From: Kiloniellaceae bacterium
GTDB lineage: Bacteria > Pseudomonadota > Alphaproteobacteria > Kiloniellales > J153
DNA length: 64,000 nucleotides
Direction of reading: 5' to 3'
Assembly: GCA_021776095.1 (NCBI GenBank)
Contig: JAJFGO010000035.1
Span: forward strand, 50,026 to 114,025
Shown piece after piece: positions 34,788 through 43,788 of this stretch; position 1 is the stretch's first letter, and each line of letters opens with the position of its first letter. The position numbers and the translations under genes are program-made. The notes beneath the pieces are model-generated. The model worked only from the letters and a program-made list of their open reading frames with translations, was not told the origin of the DNA and searched no databases.

Positions 34788-35548
34788 CCCGATCCCGGTT
34801 CGCGATTACGCTGGGTGTGACCGGCCTGTTGGTCGCGCTGGCAACCCTCAGCGCGCCGGCCGGGCCGGCGCTGGCTCAGACTTTTCAATTCGACCTGGGG
34901 CCGGAGGCGCAGGGCTCGACCGCCAGCCGCCTGATCCAATTGGTAGCGCTGGTCACGATCCTCAGCCTGGCACCGTCGATCTTGGTCATGGTGACTTCGT
35001 TCACACGGATCGTCGTGGTTCTGTCGTTCCTGCGTAGCGCCCTGGGGATTCAACAGACGCCGCCCAATTCAGTCCTGATCAGCCTAGCCCTGTTCCTGAC
35101 CCTCTTCATCATGATGCCAACTCTGCAGGTTATCTACGACGAGGCGCTTCAGCCCCTGATCGCCGAAGATGTCACCGAGATGGAGGCGGTCGAACGGGCA
35201 ACTACGCCGGTGCGCGACTTCATGTTGAGTCACGTGCGCGAACAGGACCTGAAGCTGTTCATGGACATGGCCAAGACCGGGCCGATCGCAACACCGGAAG
35301 AGACGCCCATGCGGTCGCTGATTCCGGCCTTCATGATCAGCGAGTTGCGCCGGGCCTTCGAAATCGGCTTCCTGCTGTTCCTGCCGTTCATCATCATCGA
35401 CATGGTTGTCGCCACGGTGCTCATGTCCATGGGCATGATGATGCTGCCGCCGATCATGATTTCGCTGCCGTTCAAGCTGATCTTCTTCGTGCTGGTCGAC
35501 GGCTGGTACCTGGTCGCCGGCAGCCTGGTGCAAAGCTACGGCGGCTAG
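34784..35548 (+). CDS. fliP: Flagellar export protein FliP
   Basis: The 254-residue protein has an N-terminal signal-like helix, then IVVLSFLRSALGIQQTPPN and RSLIPAFMISELRRAFEIGFLLFLPFIIIDMVVA with MGMMMLPPIMISLPFKLIFFVLVDGW, all typical FliP. FliP forms the export gate core with FliQ and FliR. It is the last gene of this plus-strand unit. Confidence 0.97.
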   Translation: MTRSRFAITLGVTGLLVALATLSAPAGPALAQTFQFDLGPEAQGSTASRLIQLVALVTILSLAPSILVMVTSFTRIVVVLSFLRSALGIQQTPPNSVLISLALFLTLFIMMPTLQVIYDEALQPLIAEDVTEMEAVERATTPVRDFMLSHVREQDLKLFMDMAKTGPIATPEETPMRSLIPAFMISELRRAFEIGFLLFLPFIIIDMVVATVLMSMGMMMLPPIMISLPFKLIFFVLVDGWYLVAGSLVQSYGG

Positions 35549-35883
35549 TCCTGCGCGGGTGGCCGTGGCGTCAGAGCGCACCTGGGCTGGCGAGACACAC
35601 CCACAATCGATCCTTCAGGCGCTCTCGCGGCTCCGTCGGTCCACGTTCTGCGGGCTCTGTCGGGCGACAACATCACGGCAAACTCCCGCACGACGTCGCG
35701 ACGCACACGGTGAACAACCCTATAGCTGCCGTATCGCCGCGTGAGCCCAAGTGACCGCCTTCCCACGCCCCGACCGATAACCGAGCCGCCGGCCAGAACC
35801 GAGTGTGTTACCGTCTTCGGCCAGTTGGGATTGCCGAGAGGACGTGGGGTATGAAACGGATGGGACGTGAATAACCAGTAGAC
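35549..35883. other. Intergenic region between fliP and mechanosensitive channel gene
   Basis: About 335 nt with no credible gene or RNA. Short frames in it have no start signals or recognisable product. It may hold a promoter for the channel gene, but I cannot point to one. Confidence 0.4.
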
Positions 35884-37113
35884 TTGGCCGCGTTCTGGGC
35901 GAACACGGCGCAGATCCTCGAGCGGGTGCTCGTTTCGCGCGTCGGTTTCTTTAAGGCCGCACCCAAGCCGGGACCGCTGCTCGGATTCCGCACTTCCCTC
36001 TTCAACATGCGTGCGCTGCTGTTGCCGGTGCTAATCGTGTTGGCATTGGGTGTGATGAAGGAGCTTACGGGCACCATGGTGGCGCAGAGCTGGATGGTGC
36101 GCGTCGCCCAAGGTCTGGCAGTTATTTTCCTCATCTGGAGTTTCGTCAGCCACTTCGTGACGAGTGAGACGGTGGTCCGGCTCGGCACCTGGGGCGGCAT
36201 TCCGATCGCCGTGTTCCATGTGCTGGGCTGGCTCGACGACGTTACCGCTTACCTGGACGGCGTGTCGCTGGAAGTTGGTGACATCCGCGTCTCGCTCTAT
36301 GCGCTGGCCCGCACCGTGCTGTTCGGCGCGATCCTGTTCTGGCTGGGAAGGCTGTCAAATACCGCCGCGCGGCAAGTGATCCAGCGCCAGCCGAAGCTCG
36401 ATATGGCCACGCGGGAGGTTATCTCCAAGCTGTTCGAGATCGGCATTTTCGTCGTCATCTTTCTGCTGCTGCTTCAAGTAATGGGGATCGACCTCACTGC
36501 GCTGGCCGTGTTCGGCGGCGCGCTGGGAGTCGGACTCGGCTTCGGCCTGCAGCAGATCGCCTCCAACTTCATCTCCGGTCTGATTATCCTGTTCGACCGC
36601 TCGATCACCATCGGCGACTACATCGAGCTGGAGGACGGACGTGCAGGCCGCCTCCGGAAGATGAGCATGCGCTTGGCCGCGCTGGAGACTTTCGACGGCA
36701 AGGATATCATGGTGCCGCTGGAGACCTTCGTCACGTCCAGCTTCACCAACGGGACCCACAACAACATCAAGCAGCGCTATGCGTTGAACTTCTCGGTCGC
36801 CTACAGCACCGATCTCGAGCACCTTTTCGAGATCGTGCGCGAGATCGTAGCGAGCCATCCCAAGGTGCTTTCGGGTCCAAGCATTCCCATCGAGGAACGG
36901 CCGGATGCTGAGATCGCCGCCTTCGGCGACTCCGGCATCGACATCCTGGTAGAATTCTGGATGGAGGGCATCGACGATGGCGAGAACCGGGTCGGCGCCG
37001 ATTTGCTCCTGATGATCTGGAGCGCGCTCCGGCAGCACAGCATCGAGATCCCCTTCCCGCAGCGGGAGGTTCGAATTCTCAACGACGAGATCGGCGTGCG
37101 CAAGGCGGAGTGA
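35884..37113 (+). CDS. MscS-family mechanosensitive ion channel
   Basis: The 409-residue protein has about five N-terminal membrane segments, then the MscS pore and beta domain: LTALAVFGGALGVGLGFGLQQIASNFISG (Gly/Ala-packed pore helix) and RSITIGDYIELEDGRAGRLRKM, followed by a cytoplasmic C-domain (FSVAYSTDLEHLFEIVREI). It releases solutes on hypo-osmotic shock. The start is uncertain: TTG 35884 is the first in-frame option after a stop, with no clear ribosome site; a GTG 14 codons on or an ATG 41 codons on are alternatives. It interrupts the flagellar cluster. Confidence 0.85.
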   Translation: MAAFWANTAQILERVLVSRVGFFKAAPKPGPLLGFRTSLFNMRALLLPVLIVLALGVMKELTGTMVAQSWMVRVAQGLAVIFLIWSFVSHFVTSETVVRLGTWGGIPIAVFHVLGWLDDVTAYLDGVSLEVGDIRVSLYALARTVLFGAILFWLGRLSNTAARQVIQRQPKLDMATREVISKLFEIGIFVVIFLLLLQVMGIDLTALAVFGGALGVGLGFGLQQIASNFISGLIILFDRSITIGDYIELEDGRAGRLRKMSMRLAALETFDGKDIMVPLETFVTSSFTNGTHNNIKQRYALNFSVAYSTDLEHLFEIVREIVASHPKVLSGPSIPIEERPDAEIAAFGDSGIDILVEFWMEGIDDGENRVGADLLLMIWSALRQHSIEIPFPQREVRILNDEIGVRKAE

Positions 37114-37195
37114 TACCGTTTCAAATCGGCGCTTGATCGTTGTGGATCAGTAAGCGGGCATCGCCAGACGTACCCACCCGGTCACGAGTCCCAAC

Positions 37196-40100
37196 CTAAT
37201 TGGTTTGCGTCGCGCCGTCGCGGTAGCGGGTCATGAAGTCCTCGACCTTCGTGACCGCGGCTAGTTGCTCCGCGATTGAGACGTCTGCCCGGTTTGCCGG
37301 GTCCTCGGTCAAGAGGGCGAAGGCTTCCCGGTCCGGACCACTGGCCATGGCTTCCTTGTAAGCGGCATCCAGGGCGGCCAAGCGCTGGGTCTCTCCGGCC
37401 AAAGTCAAGGCAACCGCCAAGTCGACCACGTTGCGGCTTTCGGCATCGCTCAACAGCAAGTCCGCGCGCGGCTGCTCTGGCACTAATTGGGCCAGGATCA
37501 AGGCGGCGGCCGGCCAATTCGCCTGCTCCCAAAGGATATCGGCGCGCAGGCGCAAGGCCTCCGGGTTGGTGTCGGCGCCGATCAGGATTGTCGCTTCCTC
37601 GTAACGCGCCAGGCGCGACAGGGCCTGCGCGCGCAGATAGACACGCCGCCGTTTAAGCTCGTCCGGCAAGCCGCCCTCCTCGCTCAAACCCAAGGCCGCG
37701 ATCGCCTGTTCGGGTTGGTCCTCGTGCATATGGAGCGTGGCGACGCGGGCGCCGACGGCGGCCTTTTCCTCGCCCGAAAGCCGGAACCTAACCAAGGCAG
37801 TCAAGAGATCCGCCGCCCGCGGCAGCAGATCGACCTCGATCAGGCGGTCGGCAAGACGCGACAGCATTTGATCGCCCTTCACGCCTGGCGGTGTCAGTTC
37901 CTTGAATTCCTGATAGAGCGCGAGGGCGCTGATCGGCGCCATATCCGACCCCTCGGCTCCGGCGATAATGTCGAAGAAAGCATCGCCCATGCGCTGTGCC
38001 ACATCGCGCGCCAAATAGGAGTTGGGTACGCTCGCTGTGGCCTGCCGATATACCTTCAAGGACTCGCGATAGCGTCTCTGCGACATATAAAGATCGCCCA
38101 GGCGTTGGAGCAGTGCGAGCTCAATGTGATCGCCGCGCCAGGTGAAGCGCAAGCGTTCCAATTCCTCGATCGCTTGAGCCGCCGTGACCCGCTGCTCGGA
38201 CACCGCCAGGTCGAGCAGGGCCAAGCGCGCCCGGGTTTGGGATGGGCGATGTTCGCTAAACTGCACAACCTGTTGCCATAGGCCGCGAGCCTTGGCCGCC
38301 GCACCGTTCTTCTGATCGATATAGCCCCTCAGCACCGCGATCTGCGATCTTTCGTCCAGGCTCGGGGTTTCTTTCCGCGCCTCCGCCAGATAGGCCGAGG
38401 CGGTTTCCAGATCGCCGGTGGCCAACTCGGCCTCCGCCGCCATGAAGAGCAGGCCCATGCGCACCCGGCGGGGGTAGTCGGCGATCAGATGGCCATGATC
38501 CTCGAACTTCTGCACCGCGACCTCCCAATCGAAGGCCACGGCGGCCATGGCGCCGTTCCAGAGTTCAGCCTCTGATTCGCCATGCAGGCTGGGGTGGAAC
38601 AGATCCTTGGACGCCACGTTGTAATCCCCGCCCAAGAACCTGGCGATGCCGCGCATGAGACGGATTTCCGGGTCGATCGGCAGAACCGGATCGGCGGCTT
38701 CGGCGAAATCGAGAAGCCCGCCCGCCTCGCTGACGAAACCGTGGGCGAAATAGAAGCGGGCCAAATCCAGGCGCACCGCCGGCAGATGCTGCGTATCCGC
38801 CTGCGCCAATTCTGCCTGCAGGGCCTGACGAATGGCTAGGTAACGGCCCGGCGGGCCCCGCCGCCAAGCGGGAAGATCGAACATGCGCGGCCCGACCGGT
38901 GCTTCGTAGAGGTTCGATTTGAGTCTCGCCAGGGACGCTCCATGGGACAGAACGATGCCGTCCGGATGGGTAATCCGTACGCCGGGCGCGGCAACGCTGA
39001 CTTGTACCGATTCGTCAACGATCTCGAGGGCCAGACCCTGAAGGCTGCGCAAGGCCTGGAATTGCGGATACGTCTGAGCCGTGGTCAAGCCTTGACCCGC
39101 CACCGCCGCCGGAACCACCATCAAGGGGGCGCCGGAACTCGGGTCTGCGAAGGCGACAATCCGGCCTGGCATCTGCATGGTGAATTCAACGCCAGAGGGC
39201 TGCCGCTCGCCTTCGGAGCCGATCTCCTGAACCGGGGCCGGCCGCGGCGAGCGGGGCCATAGAGCGACCACCCAAGTGGTGCCTTCGCGCTCGATATGTG
39301 GCTCCAGGATCGGTGGCGCGGTCAAACGCAACAGAGTCGCCTCGGGCGCATCGAACTGCTCGATCGGCGCGAGTTCGGGCACCAGTTCGCTTAGGGCCGC
39401 GGTAACGTCGCCGTGCGCCGCCCGGTCGAACACCAGCCATAGATGCGGGCCTCGCCGGAATACCGCCAAGGCGGCCTCCGCATCCCATTGGAAGCGCAGG
39501 TTGTTCAGGGTCCGGGGCGGTCCCTTGAGGAAACTGAACCCGGTGCCCTCGGGCATGAAAAGTTCTTGGTCGGCGAGCACCAGAAGCCGCGCCGCGCCAC
39601 CGTCCTCGCCCTTGCTATCCGATTTCTTCACCGCTTTGGATTTGCTTTGCGCTCCGACTTTCTGGACGGTCCGGGCCGGCTTGGCTCGGGGTGGCGCTAC
39701 CGGAACGCGAGACGCGGCTGCCGTCTTGGTCTCGCCCGGCGTTGGGCTTTTCGTTGCCGGTCCTTTTGACTTTGGCGGCGCGGCCAACAGCGGCACCGGT
39801 GCATAGAGGTTGGCCGGCGGGGCCGACGCGCGCGAGGTCCGCGTGGCGAGCGAGCCGGCGTGAGGCGTATTGGGTGGCGTCGCCTGACCCTCAATCCGGT
39901 CCGTCAGCGGAATCGGTGGCGCGACACCGGTTTTGGCCGGCACCGTCACCACCGGCGACGCGACGGGGTCTTTTGCGGCGTTCTTTGGGGCGGGCTCGGG
40001 AGACGATTTCGGGACTGCTGCCTGAGCCGGTTTCGGTGGCGCCTTGGCCGTTTTAGTCGCGCCGCGTTTGGCTGCCGGCGCGTCCACCGGAGTATCCGGA

Positions 40101-40465
40101 CGCAGGATATCCAAGACCGTCGAATTGCCGCTTTCCAGAAGGCGCAGCTTGCTACCCGGTGCGATCTCGACCACCACGTTCAAGCCACCCGCGCCCGCTT
40201 CCGGCACGACCTTGCGTACGCTTGGCGGCGGATCTTTGAGCAAGCGACGGAGGTCCAACTCCCCCGCCCGGTCGAAGCGCAACAACGCCCGGTCCGGCCC
40301 CGGCTCCAGCTCGACGCCGACTGGCCGTGCCCAATCGAAGACCAGGCGGTCGAAGCCCGGATGCTCGCCGACCCGCAGTGTCACGCGTTCTGCGGCGGCC
40401 GCGCCTTGCACGGCGAAGAAAGCCGCCAGGATCAGCGCTGCCCCGAGTATGGCGTTACGGCGCAT
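37196..40465 (-). CDS. Very large periplasmic TPR protein in motility operon
   Basis: The 1089-residue product has a signal peptide (LGAALILAAFFAVQGAAAAE), an N-terminal beta-rich AMIN-like segment (VTLRVGEHPGFDRLVFDW...LRLLESGNSTVLDILRP), a long Ala/Pro/Lys-rich linker (about residues 125-300), and a C-terminal half of helical TPR-like repeats (LARFYFAHGFVSEAGGLLDFA, LQRLGDLYMSQRRYRESLKVYRQA). It overlaps the MotB-like gene by 11 nt and shares its operon. Such proteins in alphaproteobacterial motor clusters may scaffold the stator or basal body, which is inference. No symbol is assigned. Confidence 0.82.
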   Translation of the reverse strand: MRRNAILGAALILAAFFAVQGAAAAERVTLRVGEHPGFDRLVFDWARPVGVELEPGPDRALLRFDRAGELDLRRLLKDPPPSVRKVVPEAGAGGLNVVVEIAPGSKLRLLESGNSTVLDILRPDTPVDAPAAKRGATKTAKAPPKPAQAAVPKSSPEPAPKNAAKDPVASPVVTVPAKTGVAPPIPLTDRIEGQATPPNTPHAGSLATRTSRASAPPANLYAPVPLLAAPPKSKGPATKSPTPGETKTAAASRVPVAPPRAKPARTVQKVGAQSKSKAVKKSDSKGEDGGAARLLVLADQELFMPEGTGFSFLKGPPRTLNNLRFQWDAEAALAVFRRGPHLWLVFDRAAHGDVTAALSELVPELAPIEQFDAPEATLLRLTAPPILEPHIEREGTTWVVALWPRSPRPAPVQEIGSEGERQPSGVEFTMQMPGRIVAFADPSSGAPLMVVPAAVAGQGLTTAQTYPQFQALRSLQGLALEIVDESVQVSVAAPGVRITHPDGIVLSHGASLARLKSNLYEAPVGPRMFDLPAWRRGPPGRYLAIRQALQAELAQADTQHLPAVRLDLARFYFAHGFVSEAGGLLDFAEAADPVLPIDPEIRLMRGIARFLGGDYNVASKDLFHPSLHGESEAELWNGAMAAVAFDWEVAVQKFEDHGHLIADYPRRVRMGLLFMAAEAELATGDLETASAYLAEARKETPSLDERSQIAVLRGYIDQKNGAAAKARGLWQQVVQFSEHRPSQTRARLALLDLAVSEQRVTAAQAIEELERLRFTWRGDHIELALLQRLGDLYMSQRRYRESLKVYRQATASVPNSYLARDVAQRMGDAFFDIIAGAEGSDMAPISALALYQEFKELTPPGVKGDQMLSRLADRLIEVDLLPRAADLLTALVRFRLSGEEKAAVGARVATLHMHEDQPEQAIAALGLSEEGGLPDELKRRRVYLRAQALSRLARYEEATILIGADTNPEALRLRADILWEQANWPAAALILAQLVPEQPRADLLLSDAESRNVVDLAVALTLAGETQRLAALDAAYKEAMASGPDREAFALLTEDPANRADVSIAEQLAAVTKVEDFMTRYRDGATQTN

Positions 40466-41207
40466 GGGGCGCGACCTCGTAGATGACGATGTCGACACGC
40501 TCACCGAGGCCAGGTGCGCTTCCGCTCTGGGGCGCGGCATGCCGCGAGCCGCCGAATCCCCGGGCCACCATTGGCCCGTCATATCCGACCTGGATCATAC
40601 CCTCGGCCAGGGCGCGCGCCCGCGCCAAGGAGGATTGCCAACCGCCGGCCTCGCCCACTTTCGGCCCCGCCGGGGCGCTATGGCCGTGCACCTCGATCAG
40701 ATTGCCCAGGGTTTGGATCAGGCGGCTCAGGGCGTAGACGACCGGCTGCGCACGCGGCGCGGTAGTTCCGCTAGTTCCATCGAATAGGGCCTTGGCGGGG
40801 AATGAAATCACGGTGCGGCCCGGCGCGCGCCAGACCACACCGACAGAGAGCTCCGGCTCGCTTGAGAGCTGCTGTTGGATGACCGGAGTCAGGTAATCCA
40901 AATCGGCCGCCGGCGGCGGGAAATCTTGCTCGATCTGAAATTCGACCGCCGGCTTAGCTTCTTGGCGCGCCTGAATCGAATCCAGGTCTCCGGCTAGCGA
41001 CCGGACCAAATTTTGCCACTTGTAGATTTCGACGCTCGACATGGAGAACAGCAACACGAAAAAGGTCAGCATCAGCGCGACCAAGTCGGTAAAGGTCATC
41101 ATCCAAGCGTTGGAGAATGACCGGCGCAGGGCCGTACCGACGTCGCCCAAGTACGACGAGCCGGGCGGCATCCGCCCGGTCCGCTCACCTTGCCGCGTGG
41201 CGCTCAT
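40455..41207 (-). CDS. MotB-like stator protein with OmpA-like domain (a)
   Basis: The 250-residue protein has one N-terminal membrane helix, NAWMMTFTDLVALMLTFFVL, containing Asp in the place of the proton-carrying Asp32 of MotB. The periplasmic part (FPAKALFDGTSGTT, LIEVHGHSAP, SLARARALAEGM, RGFGG, ERVDIVI) is a divergent OmpA/MotB peptidoglycan-binding fold. It would anchor a stator to the wall. Its start overlaps the stop of the second MotB-like gene by 4 nt. No MotA gene is in the window. Confidence 0.85.
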   Translation of the reverse strand: MSATRQGERTGRMPPGSSYLGDVGTALRRSFSNAWMMTFTDLVALMLTFFVLLFSMSSVEIYKWQNLVRSLAGDLDSIQARQEAKPAVEFQIEQDFPPPAADLDYLTPVIQQQLSSEPELSVGVVWRAPGRTVISFPAKALFDGTSGTTAPRAQPVVYALSRLIQTLGNLIEVHGHSAPAGPKVGEAGGWQSSLARARALAEGMIQVGYDGPMVARGFGGSRHAAPQSGSAPGLGERVDIVIYEVAPHAP

Positions 41208-41884
41208 GACCTTCGCCTGCTGGGGAGCGGTGTCGGATCGTCGCGCAGGCGAAGAATAAAGCGGACTCGGTCGGGATCGCCGGGCCGTAGACCGATCGAC
41301 AAGGTCGCTTCGGGGATCGACTGGCGGATCAAGTAACGGGCGATGGCATCGGCGCGCCGAACCGCACGCCCCCCCCGGGCGCCGTCATCCCCTTGGGCCT
41401 TGGGGCTCGGCGTGCCGTGTTCGAACGCCAGTTCGTATTTCGCGATGCCGCCCGGGTCGCGCATCATCGCGCGCGCCACCCGGCGGATCAGGACCTGGCG
41501 TTCCGGCCGGATATCGTCCTCACCGGGATGAAACAAGGCCCGCGCCGGCATATCGACTGTCATGACCGTGGCTCGGGAGGTTCGATCGGCCTTGGCCGAA
41601 GGCACAAAGGATTCGAACAGGCTGCCGATCTCATTGGTCAGGTCTTCGGGTAATTTCAGCACGCCGAGCGAAGCCGCCGCCGAGGTCGCGCTCTCGGGCG
41701 TTTGGACCGAGCCACGGAAGGCACGGTTGACGCTATCGAGGGCGGCGCTCGATTTACTCGATTCGAACTCAGAGAGCGCGTTCAGGAGAATGAAGAAGGC
41801 CAGCAAGATCAGCTTCAGGCTGAGCAAAAGGACGATGTATTTGTTGCCATCCCCCCTATCCGGCATGGGTAGCAGCTGTGCCAC
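41204..41884 (-). CDS. MotB-like protein without the stator Asp (b)
   Basis: The 226-residue protein has a membrane helix YIVLLLSLKLILLAFFILLN that aligns in position with the MotB helix but has no Asp; a Lys occupies that region. The C-terminal part (MTVDMPARALFHPGEDDI, VRRADAIARYLIRQSIPEATLSIGL) resembles a worn OmpA-like domain. It lies directly upstream of the Asp-bearing paralogue. It may pair with it or act as a structural rather than proton-conducting subunit, which is inference. Confidence 0.8.
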   Translation of the reverse strand: MAQLLPMPDRGDGNKYIVLLLSLKLILLAFFILLNALSEFESSKSSAALDSVNRAFRGSVQTPESATSAAASLGVLKLPEDLTNEIGSLFESFVPSAKADRTSRATVMTVDMPARALFHPGEDDIRPERQVLIRRVARAMMRDPGGIAKYELAFEHGTPSPKAQGDDGARGGRAVRRADAIARYLIRQSIPEATLSIGLRPGDPDRVRFILRLRDDPTPLPSRRRS

Positions 41885-41888
41885 GGTA

Positions 41889-42566
41889 TTAGCCGAAGTC
41901 GGCCATGAGGGCGTCGATTTCCTCCTGACTCATGGCGTTGGTAGGAAGCTGCGGACCGTTCATCAGATCGCCGTCAGACTCCACCACCTTGTCGTCACCG
42001 CCGGCTGGCTCGGCAACGGCCGCAGCCGCGTCTTCGGTGGCAGTTTTGGGAACCTCCTCGCCGAAGGCCTCGAGCAGGCTGGCGACCTTGTCCTCGACCT
42101 CTTGCAGCACCTTGACGATCTTGGTGATGCGCTGGCCGGTGATATCCTGGAATCCGCAAGCCTCGTAAATCCGCGTGACTGCTTCGGCGATGGGCTCTGC
42201 GGCCTCGGGCGCGAGGTCGTTGCTGGTGGCCTCAATTGTGTCCACCGCCTCGAAAATCTCGTTCGTCGCCTTCTCTGTCGCCCCAACGATGGCGCTGAGC
42301 TCGTCCGAGGCAGCCGGAATGAACTTCGTGCTGATTTCGTCCGCGCGCAGGGCGGTTATGTCCGCCTTGGCTGAGCGAATGAAATCGGCCAAGGCGGAGA
42401 TGTCTTCATGCAGCTTTAGATTAACGCCGGACTTGTCGCCGGAGATCGATCCCAGAACGCTTTCGACGACCTCGGCGATATCGGCCGGGTCGACGCCGAG
42501 CGGTACCCTGCCCAGCGCCGCGAGCCGCGACTCGACTTGCGCATGCTTTGCCGCCTGAGCCGTCAT
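41889..42566 (-). CDS. cheZ: CheY-P phosphatase CheZ
   Basis: The 225-residue, mostly helical protein has YEACGFQDITGQRITKIVKVL, the CheZ active-site region with the catalytic Asp and Gln (D-x-x-x-Q), and a C-terminal tail ending SQEEIDALMADFG, the CheY-binding peptide. It dephosphorylates CheY-P and resets motor bias. The stop lies 4 nt before the MotB-like (b) start, and cheY is 6 nt upstream, so all belong to one operon. Confidence 0.93.
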   Translation of the reverse strand: MTAQAAKHAQVESRLAALGRVPLGVDPADIAEVVESVLGSISGDKSGVNLKLHEDISALADFIRSAKADITALRADEISTKFIPAASDELSAIVGATEKATNEIFEAVDTIEATSNDLAPEAAEPIAEAVTRIYEACGFQDITGQRITKIVKVLQEVEDKVASLLEAFGEEVPKTATEDAAAAVAEPAGGDDKVVESDGDLMNGPQLPTNAMSQEEIDALMADFG

Positions 42567-42572
42567 GGCAGC

Positions 42573-42962
42573 TTAGAAGTTGCCCAGGACCGTGGTCAGC
42601 TTGCCCTTCAGGGTCGCAGCGTTGAACGGCTTGACGATGTAGTTGCTGACACCGGCTTGCTTTGCGGCAATCACGTTCTCGCTCTTGCTTTCGGCCGTGA
42701 TCATAATGAAGGGCAATTCCTTCAGCTTCATGTCGGTGCGAACTTCCTTGAGTAACTGGAGGCCGCTCATGGGCTCCATGTTCCAGTCGGAAATGACCAA
42801 GCTGAATTCCTTGTCGCGCAGCTTTTGCAGCGCCGCGCTCCCATCCGTCGCTTCGTCAACGTTGTCGAAACCCAGTTGTTTCAAGAGGTTTCGGATGATC
42901 CTGAGCATGGTCTTATAATCGTCCACGATCAGAATCGGCATGTTCATTTCAACGCCAGCCAT
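42573..42962 (-). CDS. cheY: Chemotaxis response regulator CheY
   Basis: The 129-residue single-domain receiver has ILIVDDYKTMLRIIRNLLKQLGF, phosphorylation site Asp59 in LVISDWNMEPMSGLQLL, the Thr in IMITAESK and the Lys in NYIVKPFNA. Phospho-CheY binds FliM to alter rotation. I chose ATG 42962 with AAGGAG 6 nt upstream. It is the first gene of the cheY-cheZ-motB-like operon; a CtrA-like box lies about 80 nt upstream. Confidence 0.95.
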   Translation of the reverse strand: MAGVEMNMPILIVDDYKTMLRIIRNLLKQLGFDNVDEATDGSAALQKLRDKEFSLVISDWNMEPMSGLQLLKEVRTDMKLKELPFIMITAESKSENVIAAKQAGVSNYIVKPFNAATLKGKLTTVLGNF

Positions 42963-43040
42963 TGAGAACTCCTTGATTCCGGCAAGTTTGCGAAAGCCCC
43001 CGGACTTGGAAAATACTCCGGAAACCATAGCTCTGCGGGG

Positions 43041-43055
43041 TTAAGACTATCTAAA
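43041..43055. promoter_or_regulatory. CtrA-like box upstream of cheY
   Basis: TTAA-GACTATC-TAAA matches seven of eight consensus bases, 79 nt upstream of the cheY ATG and just beyond the motE stop. Confidence 0.45.
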
Positions 43056-43095
43056 AACAGCCGAAAAACCGGCCGGTCCCGGGCCAGCGGCGGCA

Positions 43096-43788
43096 CTATT
43101 CCTTGGCCGGCAAAATTCGGCGTTGTGCCAGTTGGGTGGTGATGGCGTTGGCCTTCTCGGTGCCCATCTTGGCCAAAATCGGCGCGACCTTGCGCTCCTT
43201 CATGCGCTCCACAACCGGAAGCAGAACATCCATTTCCATGGTCTCGAAGATCTTGGCCGCGTTCTTGGGCTTCATGTTCTCGTAGATCTTCACCAGGCTT
43301 TGGTATTGATTTTCGGTCTGTTCTTCGTGGGTATTGAGCAGGTCTTCGATCTGCTTGCGCAGGGCCTGCAATCCGGCGACCTTTTCCTCGATCCGGCGTT
43401 CGGCGGCCTGTAGCAGGATCTCGCGCTCTTCCAAGCGCATCGCCCGACGTTCGATCTCCTCGCGCCGTATAGCCAGGGCCTGCAAGAGGTCGACTTCCTG
43501 GTCGGTCATGTTCAGAGGATCGGGCGGCAACTGATACCGGCCGTCGGTCCCGGGAGCGGCCTCCGCCGGCTCCCCAGGGTCGCCAGGCACAGTTTCCCCT
43601 GCGTCAGCGGTCTCGTTCGGCGCTGCATCATTTTGTGCCTGTGCGGAGGGCTTGTCCTGGGCCATGGCCGTGAAGCCTTGCCACACGTCGGTGACCCGCG
43701 CCGCCAGTGCCAAGCCGGCGACCGCCACCAGGACCGGCAGCAGCCGCAGGCGCATATTCTTGGCGCGATGTTTCGCGGTGCCGGCCAT
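43096..43788 (-). CDS. MotE-family flagellar motor-associated protein
   Basis: The 230-residue protein has an N-terminal helix (RLLPVLVAVAGLALAARVTD), an acidic linker, a coiled coil at about residues 95-150 (ALAIRREEIERRAMRLEEREILLQ), and a C-terminal MgtE-N-like segment (YENMKPKNAAKIFETMEMDVLLPVVERMKERKVAPILAKM). This is the MotE layout; MotE folds as a periplasmic chaperone of MotC in Sinorhizobium. Its start overlaps the stop of the DUF6468 gene. It ends the fliL-fliM-DUF6468-motE unit. Confidence 0.88.
   Translation of the reverse strand: MAGTAKHRAKNMRLRLLPVLVAVAGLALAARVTDVWQGFTAMAQDKPSAQAQNDAAPNETADAGETVPGDPGEPAEAAPGTDGRYQLPPDPLNMTDQEVDLLQALAIRREEIERRAMRLEEREILLQAAERRIEEKVAGLQALRKQIEDLLNTHEEQTENQYQSLVKIYENMKPKNAAKIFETMEMDVLLPVVERMKERKVAPILAKMGTEKANAITTQLAQRRILPAKE

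Noticed and set aside
35084..35581. His/Asp-rich minus-strand frame opposite fliP
   Set aside because: Its composition is the mirror of a Met/Ile-rich membrane gene, and there is no ribosome site.
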